Shown here piece by piece: positions 17,511 to 27,053 of a stretch of 64,000 bases of DNA. This DNA is from Desulfobacteraceae bacterium. Its GTDB lineage: Bacteria; Desulfobacterota; Desulfobacteria; Desulfobacterales; Desulfosalsimonadaceae. Positions within the stretch are counted from its first letter, which is position 1. Each line of letters starts with the position of its first letter. Made by a program: the position numbers and the translations under genes. A model generated the notes under the pieces. It did not search any database. It was not told where the DNA came from and saw nothing but the letters and a program-made list of their open reading frames with translations. Location of the stretch: NCBI GenBank assembly GCA_003599885.1, contig QZKW01000082.1, positions 1-64,000 on the forward strand. Direction: 5' to 3'.

Positions 17511-18674
17511 TCAATGCCATTTGAAAACTTTCAGCCCGGCTGAAAAAAACACAACGCCGATGGTCAGCATGGCCGCAGTGGGCGCCAGGACATCGGTAAA
17601 ACCAGCGCCCTCAATAAAAACACCTCGCAACCCGTCGGCCAGCAGGGTGAGGGGCAGTTTTTGAATCACCGGGATGCTCCAGTCCGGAAAATTGTGATAG
17701 CTGAAAAAAATCCCCGACAGCACCATCATGGGCATGACCACCGCGTTCACCAGACCGTTGCCGATTTCTGTGTTGTCCGTGCGCGATGACACGAAGATGG
17801 CGATGCCCCCGAAGGCGATATTTCCGGAGAGAAAAATGATGAGGAGTCCTAAGAGACTGCCCTGAATGGTGACGTGAAACACCAGCCATGCAAAAAGAAA
17901 CAGCAGGGAGGCCTCAATGGCGTTCATGAGGATGCGCACCATCATCAGGGCGATCAGAAAATACGATTTTTTCATGGGCGTGGCCACCATGCGGCGCAGT
18001 AGTTTTTTGGAACGCTTGTCGATGGTGCCGTAGCTCATGCCCCACATGCATGACATCATGATGCCCATGGCCATGAGCCCCGGCACCAGAAAATCGATAT
18101 ACCGGGTTCCGCTCACCGTGAGGGGCAGGATGACGTCAGTGGACGCAGTAACAGCGGTTTCATTGAAAATGCCGGACAGCTTGTAATAGGTGAACTGGGC
18201 GTCGGGGTTCAACGGGTCGAAGTGGTACTGGATTTCCCCCCTGCTTTCATCCATGATCACGCTGAGATTTCCCCGTTTCAGGAGCGACATGGCCTGATGC
18301 CACGTGGCTTGACGGAACACAAAAATGGTGTTGCCCAGTTTGTCGTCTTTCAGGGTGATGCGGTGGGCTGGGGATACGGTATCATTGCTTTCCATTTTTT
18401 CCGCGTGATGCCGAAGAAAATCCATAATCATCCGGGAATCTGTGCCGGATGAAGGTCCGGCAGATGAAGGGTTCTGCTCTTGCCCGATCACCGCCACTTG
18501 CCGGACAATATCGGATTTTCGGGTAAACGCAATGCCCAGTCCTAAAGACATGAGAATGGGGAAAATAATGCCCCAGAAAATCACCGCCGGATGCCGGATA
18601 ATGTCCTTAAACTGGGCGGAAATCAGTTGAATCAGCTGGTTGTGGCGTATTCGGTTCATCATCCCATTAATCAT
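17511..18674 (-). CDS. ABC-2 type transporter permease
   Basis: A 387-residue membrane protein with the ABC-2 plan. There is one N-terminal helix (about residues 30-50), a ~150-residue extracytoplasmic domain, then five or six helices from about residue 205 on. It includes the conserved PGLMAMGIMMSCMWG and MPMMVLSGIFFSYHNFP segments. The partner ATPase is directly upstream (18-base gap). Such pairs export drugs, lipids or polysaccharide-type substrates; nothing here identifies which. Confidence 0.85.
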   Translation of the reverse strand: MINGMMNRIRHNQLIQLISAQFKDIIRHPAVIFWGIIFPILMSLGLGIAFTRKSDIVRQVAVIGQEQNPSSAGPSSGTDSRMIMDFLRHHAEKMESNDTVSPAHRITLKDDKLGNTIFVFRQATWHQAMSLLKRGNLSVIMDESRGEIQYHFDPLNPDAQFTYYKLSGIFNETAVTASTDVILPLTVSGTRYIDFLVPGLMAMGIMMSCMWGMSYGTIDKRSKKLLRRMVATPMKKSYFLIALMMVRILMNAIEASLLFLFAWLVFHVTIQGSLLGLLIIFLSGNIAFGGIAIFVSSRTDNTEIGNGLVNAVVMPMMVLSGIFFSYHNFPDWSIPVIQKLPLTLLADGLRGVFIEGAGFTDVLAPTAAMLTIGVVFFSAGLKVFKWH

Positions 18675-18692
18675 CTGTTTTAATCGTCTGTC

Positions 18693-19616
18693 TTAATCGT
18701 CCAGGCGCCTGCCGGTCATCTCGATAAACAGGTCATCCAGGGTTTTTCTCCGGCACTCCAGGGTTTTCAGGCGCAGCTTGTTTATGCTGATAAATTCAAT
18801 AAATTCAGGCAACTCTGTTTCAATGTCCGATAGGATGACACTGCCTTTTCCCTGTCCGGCCGCCCACTGAATCTGAAAACGGGACGGCGCGAAGCCATTG
18901 GTTTCTGCCGGCGCTTCCAGGGAGAATTCAATGATTTTTGGTCCGTTTTCCGCTTCGAGCAATTGTGAGAGGGTGCCTTTTTTTAAGATCCGGCCATGGT
19001 CAATGATAATAATCCGGTCGCACAACTGCTCGGCTTCTTCCATGTAATGGGTGGTCAGGATCAGGGACGTCTGGGACTGCTGCTTCAGGCGCAGGAGGAT
19101 CGACCAGATCTCCCGGCGTGCGTTGGGATCCAGGCCGGTGGTGGGTTCATCCAGCAGCAGGAGTTTGGGATGGTTGAGCAGGGCGATGCCGATGGCCAGA
19201 CGCTGCCGCTGGCCACCGGAAAGGTTGGCCACATAAGACCGGCTTTTTTCCGCAAGATCGATGAGTTGGATAATTTCATCCACCCGGCGCCGGTCCAGGC
19301 AATAGAAACTGGCGAACAGAACCAGGGTTTCCCGGACGGACAGGCGGTCAAGAAAATGGGTTTCCTGGAGCGACAGACCGATCTGCTGGTGAAGCGTGTC
19401 CTCATTGCCTTTCCACTTCCTGCCCAGTACGAAGATTTCGCCCGCATCGGGTTTCTGGATGCCCTCGATCATTTCCATGAGGGTGGTTTTCCCGGCCCCG
19501 TTGGGGCCGAGCAGGGCCACGCTTTGCCCTTTTATAATTTCAAAATCCACCCCGTTCACAGCCTGAACGTTTTTGAAGGATTTATAGACGCCCTTGACTT
19601 CAATGACCGGGTTCAT
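18693..19616 (-). CDS. ABC transporter ATP-binding protein
   Basis: A 307-residue nucleotide-binding subunit. Walker A is LLGPNGAGKTTLME, the signature LSGGQRQRLAIG, Walker B LLLLDEPTTGLDP, and the switch is TTHYMEEAEQL. About 85 residues beyond the ATPase core form the extra C-terminal domain common in DrrA/NatA-type exporters. The open frame extends upstream into the FKBP gene, but the ATG at 19614-19616 begins the conserved MNPVIEVKGVYKSF. It is followed by its permease. Confidence 0.9.
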   Translation of the reverse strand: MNPVIEVKGVYKSFKNVQAVNGVDFEIIKGQSVALLGPNGAGKTTLMEMIEGIQKPDAGEIFVLGRKWKGNEDTLHQQIGLSLQETHFLDRLSVRETLVLFASFYCLDRRRVDEIIQLIDLAEKSRSYVANLSGGQRQRLAIGIALLNHPKLLLLDEPTTGLDPNARREIWSILLRLKQQSQTSLILTTHYMEEAEQLCDRIIIIDHGRILKKGTLSQLLEAENGPKIIEFSLEAPAETNGFAPSRFQIQWAAGQGKGSVILSDIETELPEFIEFISINKLRLKTLECRRKTLDDLFIEMTGRRLDD

Positions 19617-19635
19617 GGAAATCTCAGTTGTCCTT

Positions 19636-20127
19636 TTAGCAGCACCCGCTGGAAGAGCAGTCGCAGCCTGATCCGCATTTGGCGGACTGGGTCGGCGTGT
19701 CAGAGATGCCTTTGATTTCAATTTCAAAGGTCAATGTTTTTCCGGCCATGGGATGGTTCAGGTCCACGGTCACCTGCTGGTCATCCACTGCCACAATCAC
19801 CGCCGGAATCTGCTGGCCGTCAGCGGAAGAAAGGCCAACGGTCTGGCCCACCTGGGGGTTCATCTCCGGAGGCACATCCGCTCTCGGGAAAGCCTGAGTC
19901 AGGCTTTCATCCCGGTGTCCATATGCCTCTTCGGGTTCCAGGGTGAAGGTCTTTTTTTCATTTAAGGTCATGCCCAGAAGAGCGTTTTCAAATCCGCGTA
20001 TCAACTGGCCCGCCCCCATCTGAATTTCCAGTGGCGCGCGGCCATAACTGGTGTCAAATACCTCTCCGTTTGTGAGGGTTCCCTTGTAATCCAGACTGAC
20101 AAACATGTTTTTTTCAATTTTTTGCAT
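19636..20127 (-). CDS. SlyD-like FKBP peptidyl-prolyl isomerase
   Basis: A 163-residue FKBP-type cis-trans prolyl isomerase of the SlyD group. The split FKBP fold (MFVSLDYKGTL, GQLIRGFENALLGM, LNHPMAGKTLTFEIEI) surrounds an insert-in-flap chaperone domain (about residues 70-120). The C-terminus CGSGCDCSSSGCC is a compact Cys cluster, like the metal-binding tails of SlyD proteins, which carry Ni or Zn. Cytosolic folding helper and possible metallochaperone. The gene starts on an ATG after AGGAGGCAGTTATG-type spacing and is the first of the block running into the ABC exporter. Confidence 0.85.
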   Translation of the reverse strand: MQKIEKNMFVSLDYKGTLTNGEVFDTSYGRAPLEIQMGAGQLIRGFENALLGMTLNEKKTFTLEPEEAYGHRDESLTQAFPRADVPPEMNPQVGQTVGLSSADGQQIPAVIVAVDDQQVTVDLNHPMAGKTLTFEIEIKGISDTPTQSAKCGSGCDCSSSGCC

Positions 20128-20215
20128 AACTGCCTCCTATGATTTAAAAAGTAAATTTTCCTGATAAGATAGGGGTGAATACGGGGCTGTCAACCTTTGA
20201 AAGCGGATCGGGCGG

Positions 20216-20578
20216 CTATCTGGCCCCATATCCCTTGCCGTAATGCTCAAAAATTGAAAAAAAAGCGAACCATTCCAGGTTGTTTTTAAAAGCAACGCCC
20301 AGTCCGGAAGGATCGTGGCGGCAGACAAATCCTTCTGTTTCAATGGTCAGGCGGCTGTTCGGGGCGGTGATCATGACTTCAATCCGGCAAGGGGTATTCA
20401 GGGCGATGCTGTTGCCGGTCTCCACAAAAATGCCATTCATGCTGATATTTTTCATTCTGGCTTCCAGAATGATATCCAGAGGCTCAAAGCGCAGCACCAC
20501 CTGGGCCTCAAAATCAATTCGGAGGCGTTTACGGTTGTTTTTTTTGACTTTTATGGATGTCTTTTGGGGTCCGGTCAT
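20216..20578 (-). CDS. PilZ domain protein
   Basis: A 120-residue single-domain protein. RKRLR (about residues 17-21) and NISMNGIFVE (about 44-53) match the RxxxR and (D/N)xSxxG parts of the PilZ c-di-GMP-binding signature. A following GLGVAFKN fits the closing strand. It probably senses cyclic di-GMP in the cytosol. No output domain is fused. Neighbours (FKBP, membrane sensor) do not reveal the process it controls. Confidence 0.8.
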   Translation of the reverse strand: MTGPQKTSIKVKKNNRKRLRIDFEAQVVLRFEPLDIILEARMKNISMNGIFVETGNSIALNTPCRIEVMITAPNSRLTIETEGFVCRHDPSGLGVAFKNNLEWFAFFSIFEHYGKGYGAR

Positions 20579-20604
20579 GGGAAAATTTTGATATCCTGTC
20601 GAGA

Positions 20605-21510
20605 TTAAAGGTCTAAATCCGGATACAAGTGTTTGGAACAGTCCGGGCAGATGCTGTGGCTGAAATCCGCGTCAGAACGTTCCTGAATGTAGGATTCAAT
20701 CTGGTTCCAGTATCCTTTGTCATCCCTGACTTTTTTGCACTGGGCGCATATGGGAATCAGGCCGTTCAATGTTTTGACTTCATTCAGCGCTTTTTGCAGT
20801 TCCTCTATCAGGAACTCTTTTTCTTTTTCCGTTTTTTTCCGGCGTTCGATGTCCTGTTCAAGCCGCTTGTTTAATGCAAGGCTCTGTTTTTTTTCTTTTA
20901 GCAGGTCATTGAGCAACCGGACCTTTTCATCCCGGTAGGTCAGTGATTCCATGATGACGGCGTTTAACTGTTTTGCCGCCTGGCCGGTCACCAGGAAATA
21001 AATGATCACCAGTATGCCGAGAAGCACCTGTTCAAATTGCCAGCTCGATATCAGTAAAATGCCAAAGGGCAGCAGAATGGGTGATGAAAAGACGAGGAAC
21101 GTGGGAATGGATGCCGCGTTTGTTGCCACACCCGCAGCAACCAGCCCTGCCAGCGTGACAAGGGTAATGGATAAATATAACTGCGAGGTTGTAAAATACG
21201 CATAAATCCCTAAAATTCCCCATAATAACCCGTTGAGGAACAAGCAGGCACCATATCTCAGAAACCAGATTTTCGGATCAAACTTTTTTTTAATTGCTGA
21301 TTTAAAGCTCCGGGCAATCAAATAACGGGCCAGCAATACAGCAACCATGGAGAGAAACCAGAATATCAAAAAATGATCGTATGTTTTTTGCCATAAAAAC
21401 AGTGCGATACAGAATGCGACCAGGAGATTGCCGGGCAGGGCGACATTGGATTGCCCGCATAATGTTTCCAGGCGTTTTTTTTCAAATTTTGATTTTGGAA
21501 GGGTTTTCAT
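20605..21510 (-). CDS. membrane protein with coiled coil and CxxC...CPxC tail
   Basis: About 301 residues. Five to six transmembrane helices occupy roughly residues 25-185. A coiled coil of ~45 residues rich in Lys/Glu follows (YRDEKVRLLNDLLKEKKQ to EELQKALNEVK). The C-terminus has PICAQCKKVRDDKGYWNQIE and ICPDCSKHLYPD, a tail commonly seen at the end of PAS/GAF or receiver-linked sensor proteins in deltaproteobacteria, here without a kinase. It may bind metal. A TTG start at 21531 is possible; the ATG at 21510, one base after the VWA stop, is preferred. Function unknown, probably signalling. Confidence 0.7.
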   Translation of the reverse strand: MKTLPKSKFEKKRLETLCGQSNVALPGNLLVAFCIALFLWQKTYDHFLIFWFLSMVAVLLARYLIARSFKSAIKKKFDPKIWFLRYGACLFLNGLLWGILGIYAYFTTSQLYLSITLVTLAGLVAAGVATNAASIPTFLVFSSPILLPFGILLISSWQFEQVLLGILVIIYFLVTGQAAKQLNAVIMESLTYRDEKVRLLNDLLKEKKQSLALNKRLEQDIERRKKTEKEKEFLIEELQKALNEVKTLNGLIPICAQCKKVRDDKGYWNQIESYIQERSDADFSHSICPDCSKHLYPDLDL

Positions 21511-21511
21511 T

Positions 21512-22915
21512 TCAAAAAACGAGATCCTCAATAAAATTGACGAGCTGGTTTAAGTTTCGGCAGGGCCGGACTTCATGGCAATAGGCCTTATATGTGTTCA
21601 TCTCACTGTCGCCGCTACCCCAGAACTGTTCAGGCTCCGGATTGAGCCAGATGACCCGGCGGCATTTGGCGCGCATGGCATCCAGCAGGTGTTCGCAGGG
21701 ATTCTGATAATTGGTGCGGGCATCTCCCACAATAATCAGGGTGGTTTTTTTACTCAGCAGATTGAGATGGTTCCGGTGAAACTGGGTCAGCATTTCCCCG
21801 TAATCCGTGTGCGCGTTAAAATTGATGTCCGCGTCGGTGATGACTTTTTCAATGGCCTGGTTGACATCGTGTTTTTCAAAAATATCGGTGATATTGGTGG
21901 GGCCGGCCACAAACGCGAAGCTTTTCACATCAGAGAAACAGTCCTGCATGGAATAAATCATATTCAGCATGAACCGGGCCGCTGACCAAACCGACCCGGA
22001 CACATCGCACAGGGTCACCACCCGGGTTTTGCGAAGGGGACGCTGACGGAAAACGATTTCAATGGGCACCCCCTGGTAGCGCTGGGCCGCGCGCAGGGTT
22101 TTTTTGACATCCATCGTCCCCTTGTTCCGGGTGGCGTAGCGGCGGCTCATGATATCCTTCATCTTGCGCACCAGTTGATCAATGATGGTCCGCATTTTGA
22201 CGATTTCGATTTCCGTAAGGTTGGCAAAAGGGCGTTCGCCGATGCCCAAGGTCTTTTTATCATAGGTGTTGACCTGTTTGAGGCCGTCATTATTGGGCCG
22301 GGTCTCCTGGGTGAGCATGCGGTTCGCTGTTTCCAGGCGTTCCATCAGAAGTCCCGCCATGCCTCTGTTTCTGCTTCTCCCTTTTCCTGAACCGCCCGCC
22401 TGATCATCCTGCTGGAATTGCACCAGGCGGTTGCGGGTTTTGTTGATGCGGAGCATGACTTCCAGGCGGCTGGACAACTGGCTGAGGTTGGATTTTAAGG
22501 CCTGGGAGGATTCTTCCGTCTGGGTTTCCAGGCGGTGGATCTGTCTTAAATACGGAATCGGGTCGCCTGCCAGAAAATCCATGATGGCCTGTGCGATTTC
22601 ATCATCACCGGCTTCCCGGCGCATCTGCTCGATGGCCTGATGCATTTCCTCTTTGCTGGTGTCCTGGGGATCGCAATTTGCATCCAACTCGACGTCCGGG
22701 CGCATGTCGTGAAAAAAAAGCCCGTAGATCCGGTCAAAATCACTTTGCTCCCGGCGGCTTTTGGCGAAATTGGCCCGCAAGGCCGACCGGAACTGGTCTT
22801 CATCCAACACATCGATCAGTTCCAGATGGCGCACACAATCGATGACCTCGGCGGTGGACACCCGGAGATCGGACGTGCGGCAGGCGCGAACGAAATTTAA
22901 AATCAGGTTGAGCAT
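21512..22915 (-). CDS. VWA domain (CoxE-like) protein
   Basis: A 467-residue cytosolic protein of the CoxE-like VWA group. The metal-ion-dependent adhesion site is visible as DVSGSVWS (about residue 305, DxSxS), followed by a von Willebrand A fold ending in a WLNPEPEQFWGSGDS loop. The first ~280 residues are helical and charged. It follows directly after the MoxR ATPase gene. MoxR-VWA pairs act as chaperone-like machines that insert metals or mature enzyme complexes; the client here is unknown. Confidence 0.88.
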   Translation of the reverse strand: MLNLILNFVRACRTSDLRVSTAEVIDCVRHLELIDVLDEDQFRSALRANFAKSRREQSDFDRIYGLFFHDMRPDVELDANCDPQDTSKEEMHQAIEQMRREAGDDEIAQAIMDFLAGDPIPYLRQIHRLETQTEESSQALKSNLSQLSSRLEVMLRINKTRNRLVQFQQDDQAGGSGKGRSRNRGMAGLLMERLETANRMLTQETRPNNDGLKQVNTYDKKTLGIGERPFANLTEIEIVKMRTIIDQLVRKMKDIMSRRYATRNKGTMDVKKTLRAAQRYQGVPIEIVFRQRPLRKTRVVTLCDVSGSVWSAARFMLNMIYSMQDCFSDVKSFAFVAGPTNITDIFEKHDVNQAIEKVITDADINFNAHTDYGEMLTQFHRNHLNLLSKKTTLIIVGDARTNYQNPCEHLLDAMRAKCRRVIWLNPEPEQFWGSGDSEMNTYKAYCHEVRPCRNLNQLVNFIEDLVF

Positions 22916-22923
22916 ATAATTTT

Positions 22924-23847
22924 TTATTTCAACACTTTGTCTATGGATTCCCTCACCAGTGCCGTATCCGCCTGATATTTGCAGATAACATTCAGTGTGT
23001 CCGACAGGGCCTGGGGGGACAGATCATTGATCTGGAGCACCATCAGGGCCTTGGCCCAGTCAATGGTTTCGGAGATGCAGGGCCGTTTTTTCAGGTCGAG
23101 AGCGCGGATATTGCTGATGGCGTTGACCAGTTGATCGGCCAGGCGGTCTTCAATGCCGGGGATTTTTAATTTAACAATCCGTTTTTCCAGGTCTTTTTTC
23201 GGATAATCAATATACAGATGAATGCAGCGCCGTTTGAGCGCATCAGAGATATCCCGGTAGTTGTTGGATGTCAGTATCACTATTGGAATATGTTTGGCTT
23301 TCCAGATGCCAAGCTCCGGGATGGACACCTGAAAATCGCTTAACAGCTCAAGCAGAAACGCTTCAAATTCCGGATCGGATTTATCAATTTCATCAATTAG
23401 CAGCACCACTTGTTCATCGGAGGTAATGGCCTGAAGCAGGGGCCGGGCCAGGAGAAACCGTTCGGAGAAAAACGCGTTTTCCTGCTGGGCGATTTTCTCC
23501 ACCGCCTCACTGATGGTGTCGGCGGTGGCGATCACCTGGTTGATTTTTTCCTTGATCATTTGGGTGTACAGCAATTGTTTGGCGTATTCCCATTCATACA
23601 GGGATTTGGCTTCGTCCAGTCCTTCATAGCACTGAAGACGGATTTTTCTTAAGTTCAGACTGCGGGCGATGGCCCGGGCCAGTTCGGTTTTTCCTGCGCC
23701 TGCCGGGCCTTCCACCAGAATAGGTTTCTGGGTGGCGGCGGCCAGATACACAACGGTGGCAATTTCTCTGGAAGGAATGTAGTCCACGCCTTCCAGTTTT
23801 TTCTGAACATCTTCAACGCTTCTAAATTCTGTATCAGGTACTGTCAT
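22924..23847 (-). CDS. MoxR-family AAA+ ATPase
   Basis: A 307-residue AAA+ ATPase. Walker A is VEGPAGAGKTELARAI (about residues 39-54), Walker B VVLLIDEIDKSDPEFE, and sensor 1 VILTSNN. It forms the usual pair with the VWA gene 8 bases downstream. MoxR proteins remodel or mature protein complexes using ATP. The gene starts on the ATG at 23847 and is the first of a leftward run. Confidence 0.9.
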   Translation of the reverse strand: MTVPDTEFRSVEDVQKKLEGVDYIPSREIATVVYLAAATQKPILVEGPAGAGKTELARAIARSLNLRKIRLQCYEGLDEAKSLYEWEYAKQLLYTQMIKEKINQVIATADTISEAVEKIAQQENAFFSERFLLARPLLQAITSDEQVVLLIDEIDKSDPEFEAFLLELLSDFQVSIPELGIWKAKHIPIVILTSNNYRDISDALKRRCIHLYIDYPKKDLEKRIVKLKIPGIEDRLADQLVNAISNIRALDLKKRPCISETIDWAKALMVLQINDLSPQALSDTLNVICKYQADTALVRESIDKVLK

Positions 23848-24168
23848 GGGGCGTTCCTTTGTGTTATTTCATTCGGGTATCTGATTTTTCAGGGGCTCTG
23901 CCATGGGGGGCCGGTGAACGCATAAAATTTATTAATAATAAAGAAACCGATTGGTTATTCCGGTATGGCGTTTAAAGATACCATCAATACGTCTACCATT
24001 GGTTGCCGGTCCATGCAAGGAGGAAAGCGGAGCATGGATAGATTTTCCAATGGAAAGCCCTGAATCCTAACGGGTGTTGCGGGTTTAACAGATTGTTTTT
24101 GCCTAAAGTTTCTTGTCTTTCAAATGCGGCTGGGGTATGGTTGACGGGAAATTAACAGAGGGTGAAAC
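23848..24168. other. divergent intergenic region
   Basis: A 321-base gap between the divergent moxR and yhbY genes. It has no ORF of note and no clear hairpin. It must hold promoters for both directions, but I could not pick convincing -35/-10 or sigma-54 elements. Confidence 0.5.
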
Positions 24169-24522
24169 ATGGGCTGCCGGGGCGTGGCGCCGGACAAAAA
24201 CGGAGGAAATGTGGACGGGTTAAAGGGTTTTCAGAAGAAATATCTCAGGGGAGTTGCCCATGGCATGAAGCCGGTGGTGCTGATCGGGCAGAGCGGGCTC
24301 ACCCCGGGAGTCATAAAGGCGGTGGATGAGGCGTTGGAAACGCACGAACTCATAAAAATCAAATTCAATGATTTTAAGGAAAAAGACCAGAAAAAAGAGA
24401 TTGTCAAGGTCATTGAAACGGATACGTCATCGGAGATGGTGGGAATGATCGGACACCTGGCGATTTTTTTCCGAAAGCACCGGGATCCGGAAAAAAGAAA
24501 GATTGCGGTGCCGGCAAGGTAG
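24169..24522 (+). CDS. yhbY: YhbY/CRS1-type RNA-binding protein
   Basis: A 117-residue single CRM-domain protein. KYLRGVAHGMKPVVLIGQSGLTPGVIKAVDEALETHELIKIK and the later GHLAIFFRKHRDPEKRK follow the YhbY pattern, including the conserved GQ-G-L loop and basic C-terminal helix. It is expected to bind pre-50S ribosomal particles. About 20 residues precede the core, slightly more than usual, so translation could start later. Single gene on the plus strand. Confidence 0.88.
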   Translation: MGCRGVAPDKNGGNVDGLKGFQKKYLRGVAHGMKPVVLIGQSGLTPGVIKAVDEALETHELIKIKFNDFKEKDQKKEIVKVIETDTSSEMVGMIGHLAIFFRKHRDPEKRKIAVPAR

Positions 24523-24599
24523 GCGGCAAAAACAGATCACATGGAATGAGTTTGAAATATTTTCATGCAAATATAAACGATTAAGCCAGGGGGACGATT

Positions 24600-25226
24600 A
24601 TGAAACTTAAAGATTGCGCACCTGCGCCTGACCGGTATGCAATGCTGACAGGAGATATTGCAAGCGCTGAACCGGTCAGTGTTGAGGCCATCGGTGACCG
24701 GATCAGGGGGTTGAGGGAGGCCAAAGGGATTTCTTTTGAAGAATTATCAAATCTCACCGGGTTTGAAGTGGAACTGCTGAAAAATATTGAAAAAAATGCG
24801 ATTCAGCCCCAGCTTGGGACACTGGTAAAGCTGTCCAAGGCGCTGGAAAGCGCGTTCAGTCGTTTGGTGTCCGGCGTGGGCGATAAACTTTATTCAGTGA
24901 CCCGGAAAGGCACCCGGCCCATCGTGTCCCGGTCCACCTCCGCAAAAGGCAAGGAGCTGTATACTTACTTCAGCATGGCCCCCGAGGTGCGGGGCCGGCA
25001 TATGGAGGCGCTGATGGTGACGTTGTCGGAAAACCCCGATGGCGAAATATCCGTGCATGACGGAGAGGAGTTTATTTTCGTTCTGGAAGGGATTGTTTGT
25101 GTGACCATTGATGGAGACGCCTTTGAACTGGCGCCGGGAGACAGCATGTATTATCTGTCCACCACCCCGCATCTGGTGGCGGCTAAAAAAGATCGGGCGG
25201 TGATACTGGCTGTTCTTCATGAGTAA
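24600..25226 (+). CDS. XRE-cupin transcriptional regulator
   Basis: A 208-residue regulator. A lambda-repressor-type helix-turn-helix lies at about residues 28-85 (IRGLREAKGISFEELSNLTGFEVELLKNIE). A cupin domain fills the C-terminus (DGEISVHDGEEFIFVLEGIVCVTIDG, then LAPGDSMYYLSTTPH). Such proteins sense small molecules through the cupin. Start ATG at 24600 follows AGGGGG. It forms a pair with the membrane protein 3 bases downstream. Confidence 0.85.
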   Translation: MKLKDCAPAPDRYAMLTGDIASAEPVSVEAIGDRIRGLREAKGISFEELSNLTGFEVELLKNIEKNAIQPQLGTLVKLSKALESAFSRLVSGVGDKLYSVTRKGTRPIVSRSTSAKGKELYTYFSMAPEVRGRHMEALMVTLSENPDGEISVHDGEEFIFVLEGIVCVTIDGDAFELAPGDSMYYLSTTPHLVAAKKDRAVILAVLHE

Positions 25227-25229
25227 GGG

Positions 25230-26009
25230 ATGATGAGCGAAAAAATCAATCTGAAAGATCGGGCGACGGTCTTAAAGCTCATCACCGTGTCGGTATGTGC
25301 CGTCGAATTGTTTATCGCAATATTTACAATTGTTTATCAGCAGGATCAGGTCAAGCGGGTAGAGACGCCGATATCTGAAGAAATGGCCAAGGTTTACATC
25401 GACCATCCGGAGAAATTAAAGGAAAACGAAAGGCTGGCGCTGAATGTATACCATAGCCGGAAAGACCAACGAACCTATCTGATTGTGAAAGAAGTGGAGG
25501 AGGTGGTCCCTTTTCCATGGAAAGCATGGGTGTTGATCTCTGTGGGATTTCCCATCGGGCTGGCGTTTCTGGTGCTTTTAGTCGCCAGAGCGTATTTCCA
25601 GGCAGTCGAACCCGGCGGGAATGAACCCGATGAATCTGCCGGTAAAGCTGCTACCGGTGTGAACAAACTAAGCCAGATCAACAGCCTCTGGTTTCTGCTG
25701 ATTGCCATCGTTGTCATTTTTCTTGTCTGGTATATTCCGGAGATAGTGAAATATACCGGAAGCGTCGCCATAAACTGGCTGACAACTTACTGGTGGGTGC
25801 CGGCAACGGTTTTTTTTGTCATTGTGTTTATTATTGTGATGATGATTTACCTCCAGTACCGGTTGAAATCAAAGGCTTTGGATACGGAAGTGGAGATAGC
25901 GAAATTGAAATTTCTGCAGTATGAGGGGAACCATCAGTTCCTGCTGGAAAATCCAACAAGTCACGCCACCCATCTGCTTGAAGAAGTACCTCATGGAAAG
26001 GATCAGTAA
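25230..26009 (+). CDS. membrane protein with ~3-4 helices, unknown function
   Basis: A 259-residue protein. Transmembrane helices are evident at about residues 14-36, 92-112, 150-168 and 180-205. An extracytoplasmic loop of ~55 residues lies between the first two, and a cytosolic amphipathic tail follows the last. No family recognised. The start is either 25230 or the next ATG codon at 25233; only 3 bases separate it from the XRE-cupin gene, so the two are probably co-expressed. Confidence 0.65.
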   Translation: MMSEKINLKDRATVLKLITVSVCAVELFIAIFTIVYQQDQVKRVETPISEEMAKVYIDHPEKLKENERLALNVYHSRKDQRTYLIVKEVEEVVPFPWKAWVLISVGFPIGLAFLVLLVARAYFQAVEPGGNEPDESAGKAATGVNKLSQINSLWFLLIAIVVIFLVWYIPEIVKYTGSVAINWLTTYWWVPATVFFVIVFIIVMMIYLQYRLKSKALDTEVEIAKLKFLQYEGNHQFLLENPTSHATHLLEEVPHGKDQ

Positions 26010-26050
26010 TTACTTAACTATTCAGAAATCTGACTCCTGATGCCTCCGCA

Positions 26051-26965
26051 TCAGCATTGTTCCATCCTGGCGTACTCCTCCCACTTGGCGTCGATTTCCT
26101 TCTGCACGCTCTCTATCTGTTCATCGTTCAATGCCTTGAAGCGGCTCTGGGTCTTAAAATATTCCCTGACCGGTTTGCGTTTTTTCCCGATCAGTTTTTT
26201 CGAGGCGCCTGTCAGCCGGAACGTCTGGTTTTCAATTTCGTACAGATCAAACAATCCGGTTTCCACGGCCAGTTTGCCGAGCTTGACCGAGTACCTGGGG
26301 TCAAAACCCCATCCAGCCGGGCAGGGGGTATGCGCATGGAGGTATTTCGGACCCTGTATGGTTTTGGCTTTGACGATTTTATCAAACAGGTCCAGCGGGT
26401 AGGAGGCGGATGCCGTGGCCACATAGGGAATGCCGTGGGCGGCGATAATGGATGGCACGTCCTTTTTCTTCTGGGCTTTGCCGGAGAACGGGGTGGTGGT
26501 GGTGATGACGCCCTGCGGGGTGGTCCCGGAGCGCTGTACGCCGGTGTTCATATAAGCCTCGTTGTCATAACAGATAAAAATAAAATTTTCGCCGCGTTCG
26601 CAGGCCCCGGACAACGCCTGGAGCCCGATATCACTGGTGCCGCCGTCGCCCGCCCATGCAGCGACCGTTGTGGTTTCATTCTTTTGGGCCCTTAGTGCCC
26701 CCAGAACGCCCGTAGCTGCAGCGGCAGTGGACGCGAAGGTGACGTTCAGGCAGGGGAGCTGAGTGGCGGCAATGGGGTATAACCCTTGCAATACCGTCAG
26801 GCAACTCGGGGGGACCACCAGGATGGTGTCCCGGCCCAGGGCTTTGAGGCCGATCCGGTAAATAATGCTGAGCCCGCAGCCGGAGCAGGCCCGGTTTCCC
26901 GGATGCACCAGTTCGTCTTCCGGAAGATTGAGTATGGTTGTTTGTGCAGTCGATTGTGTTGTCAT
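26051..26965 (-). CDS. 2-oxoacid:ferredoxin oxidoreductase, beta (TPP) subunit
   Basis: A 304-residue thiamine-pyrophosphate-binding subunit. It shows ACSGCGLSIIYRI near the N-terminus, with cysteines likely liganding a cluster. The TPP/Mg motif is AWAGDGGTSDIGLQALSGACERGENFIFICYDNEAYMNTG (GDGG...N). It later has HAHTPCPAGWGFDP. It pairs with the alpha, gamma and delta subunits just upstream and catalyses CoA-dependent oxidative decarboxylation of a 2-oxoacid with ferredoxin. Pyruvate versus branched-chain 2-oxoacids cannot be decided by eye; the neighbouring transaminase favours the latter. Confidence 0.9.
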   Translation of the reverse strand: MTTQSTAQTTILNLPEDELVHPGNRACSGCGLSIIYRIGLKALGRDTILVVPPSCLTVLQGLYPIAATQLPCLNVTFASTAAAATGVLGALRAQKNETTTVAAWAGDGGTSDIGLQALSGACERGENFIFICYDNEAYMNTGVQRSGTTPQGVITTTTPFSGKAQKKKDVPSIIAAHGIPYVATASASYPLDLFDKIVKAKTIQGPKYLHAHTPCPAGWGFDPRYSVKLGKLAVETGLFDLYEIENQTFRLTGASKKLIGKKRKPVREYFKTQSRFKALNDEQIESVQKEIDAKWEEYARMEQC

Positions 26966-27053
26966 GGGATTGTTTTCTCGTATATTTTATCTTTTGTTTG
27001 GGTTGTGTGCATCCGCGTTCCTGCTTTTACCTACAGCCTAACAGGCTATACGT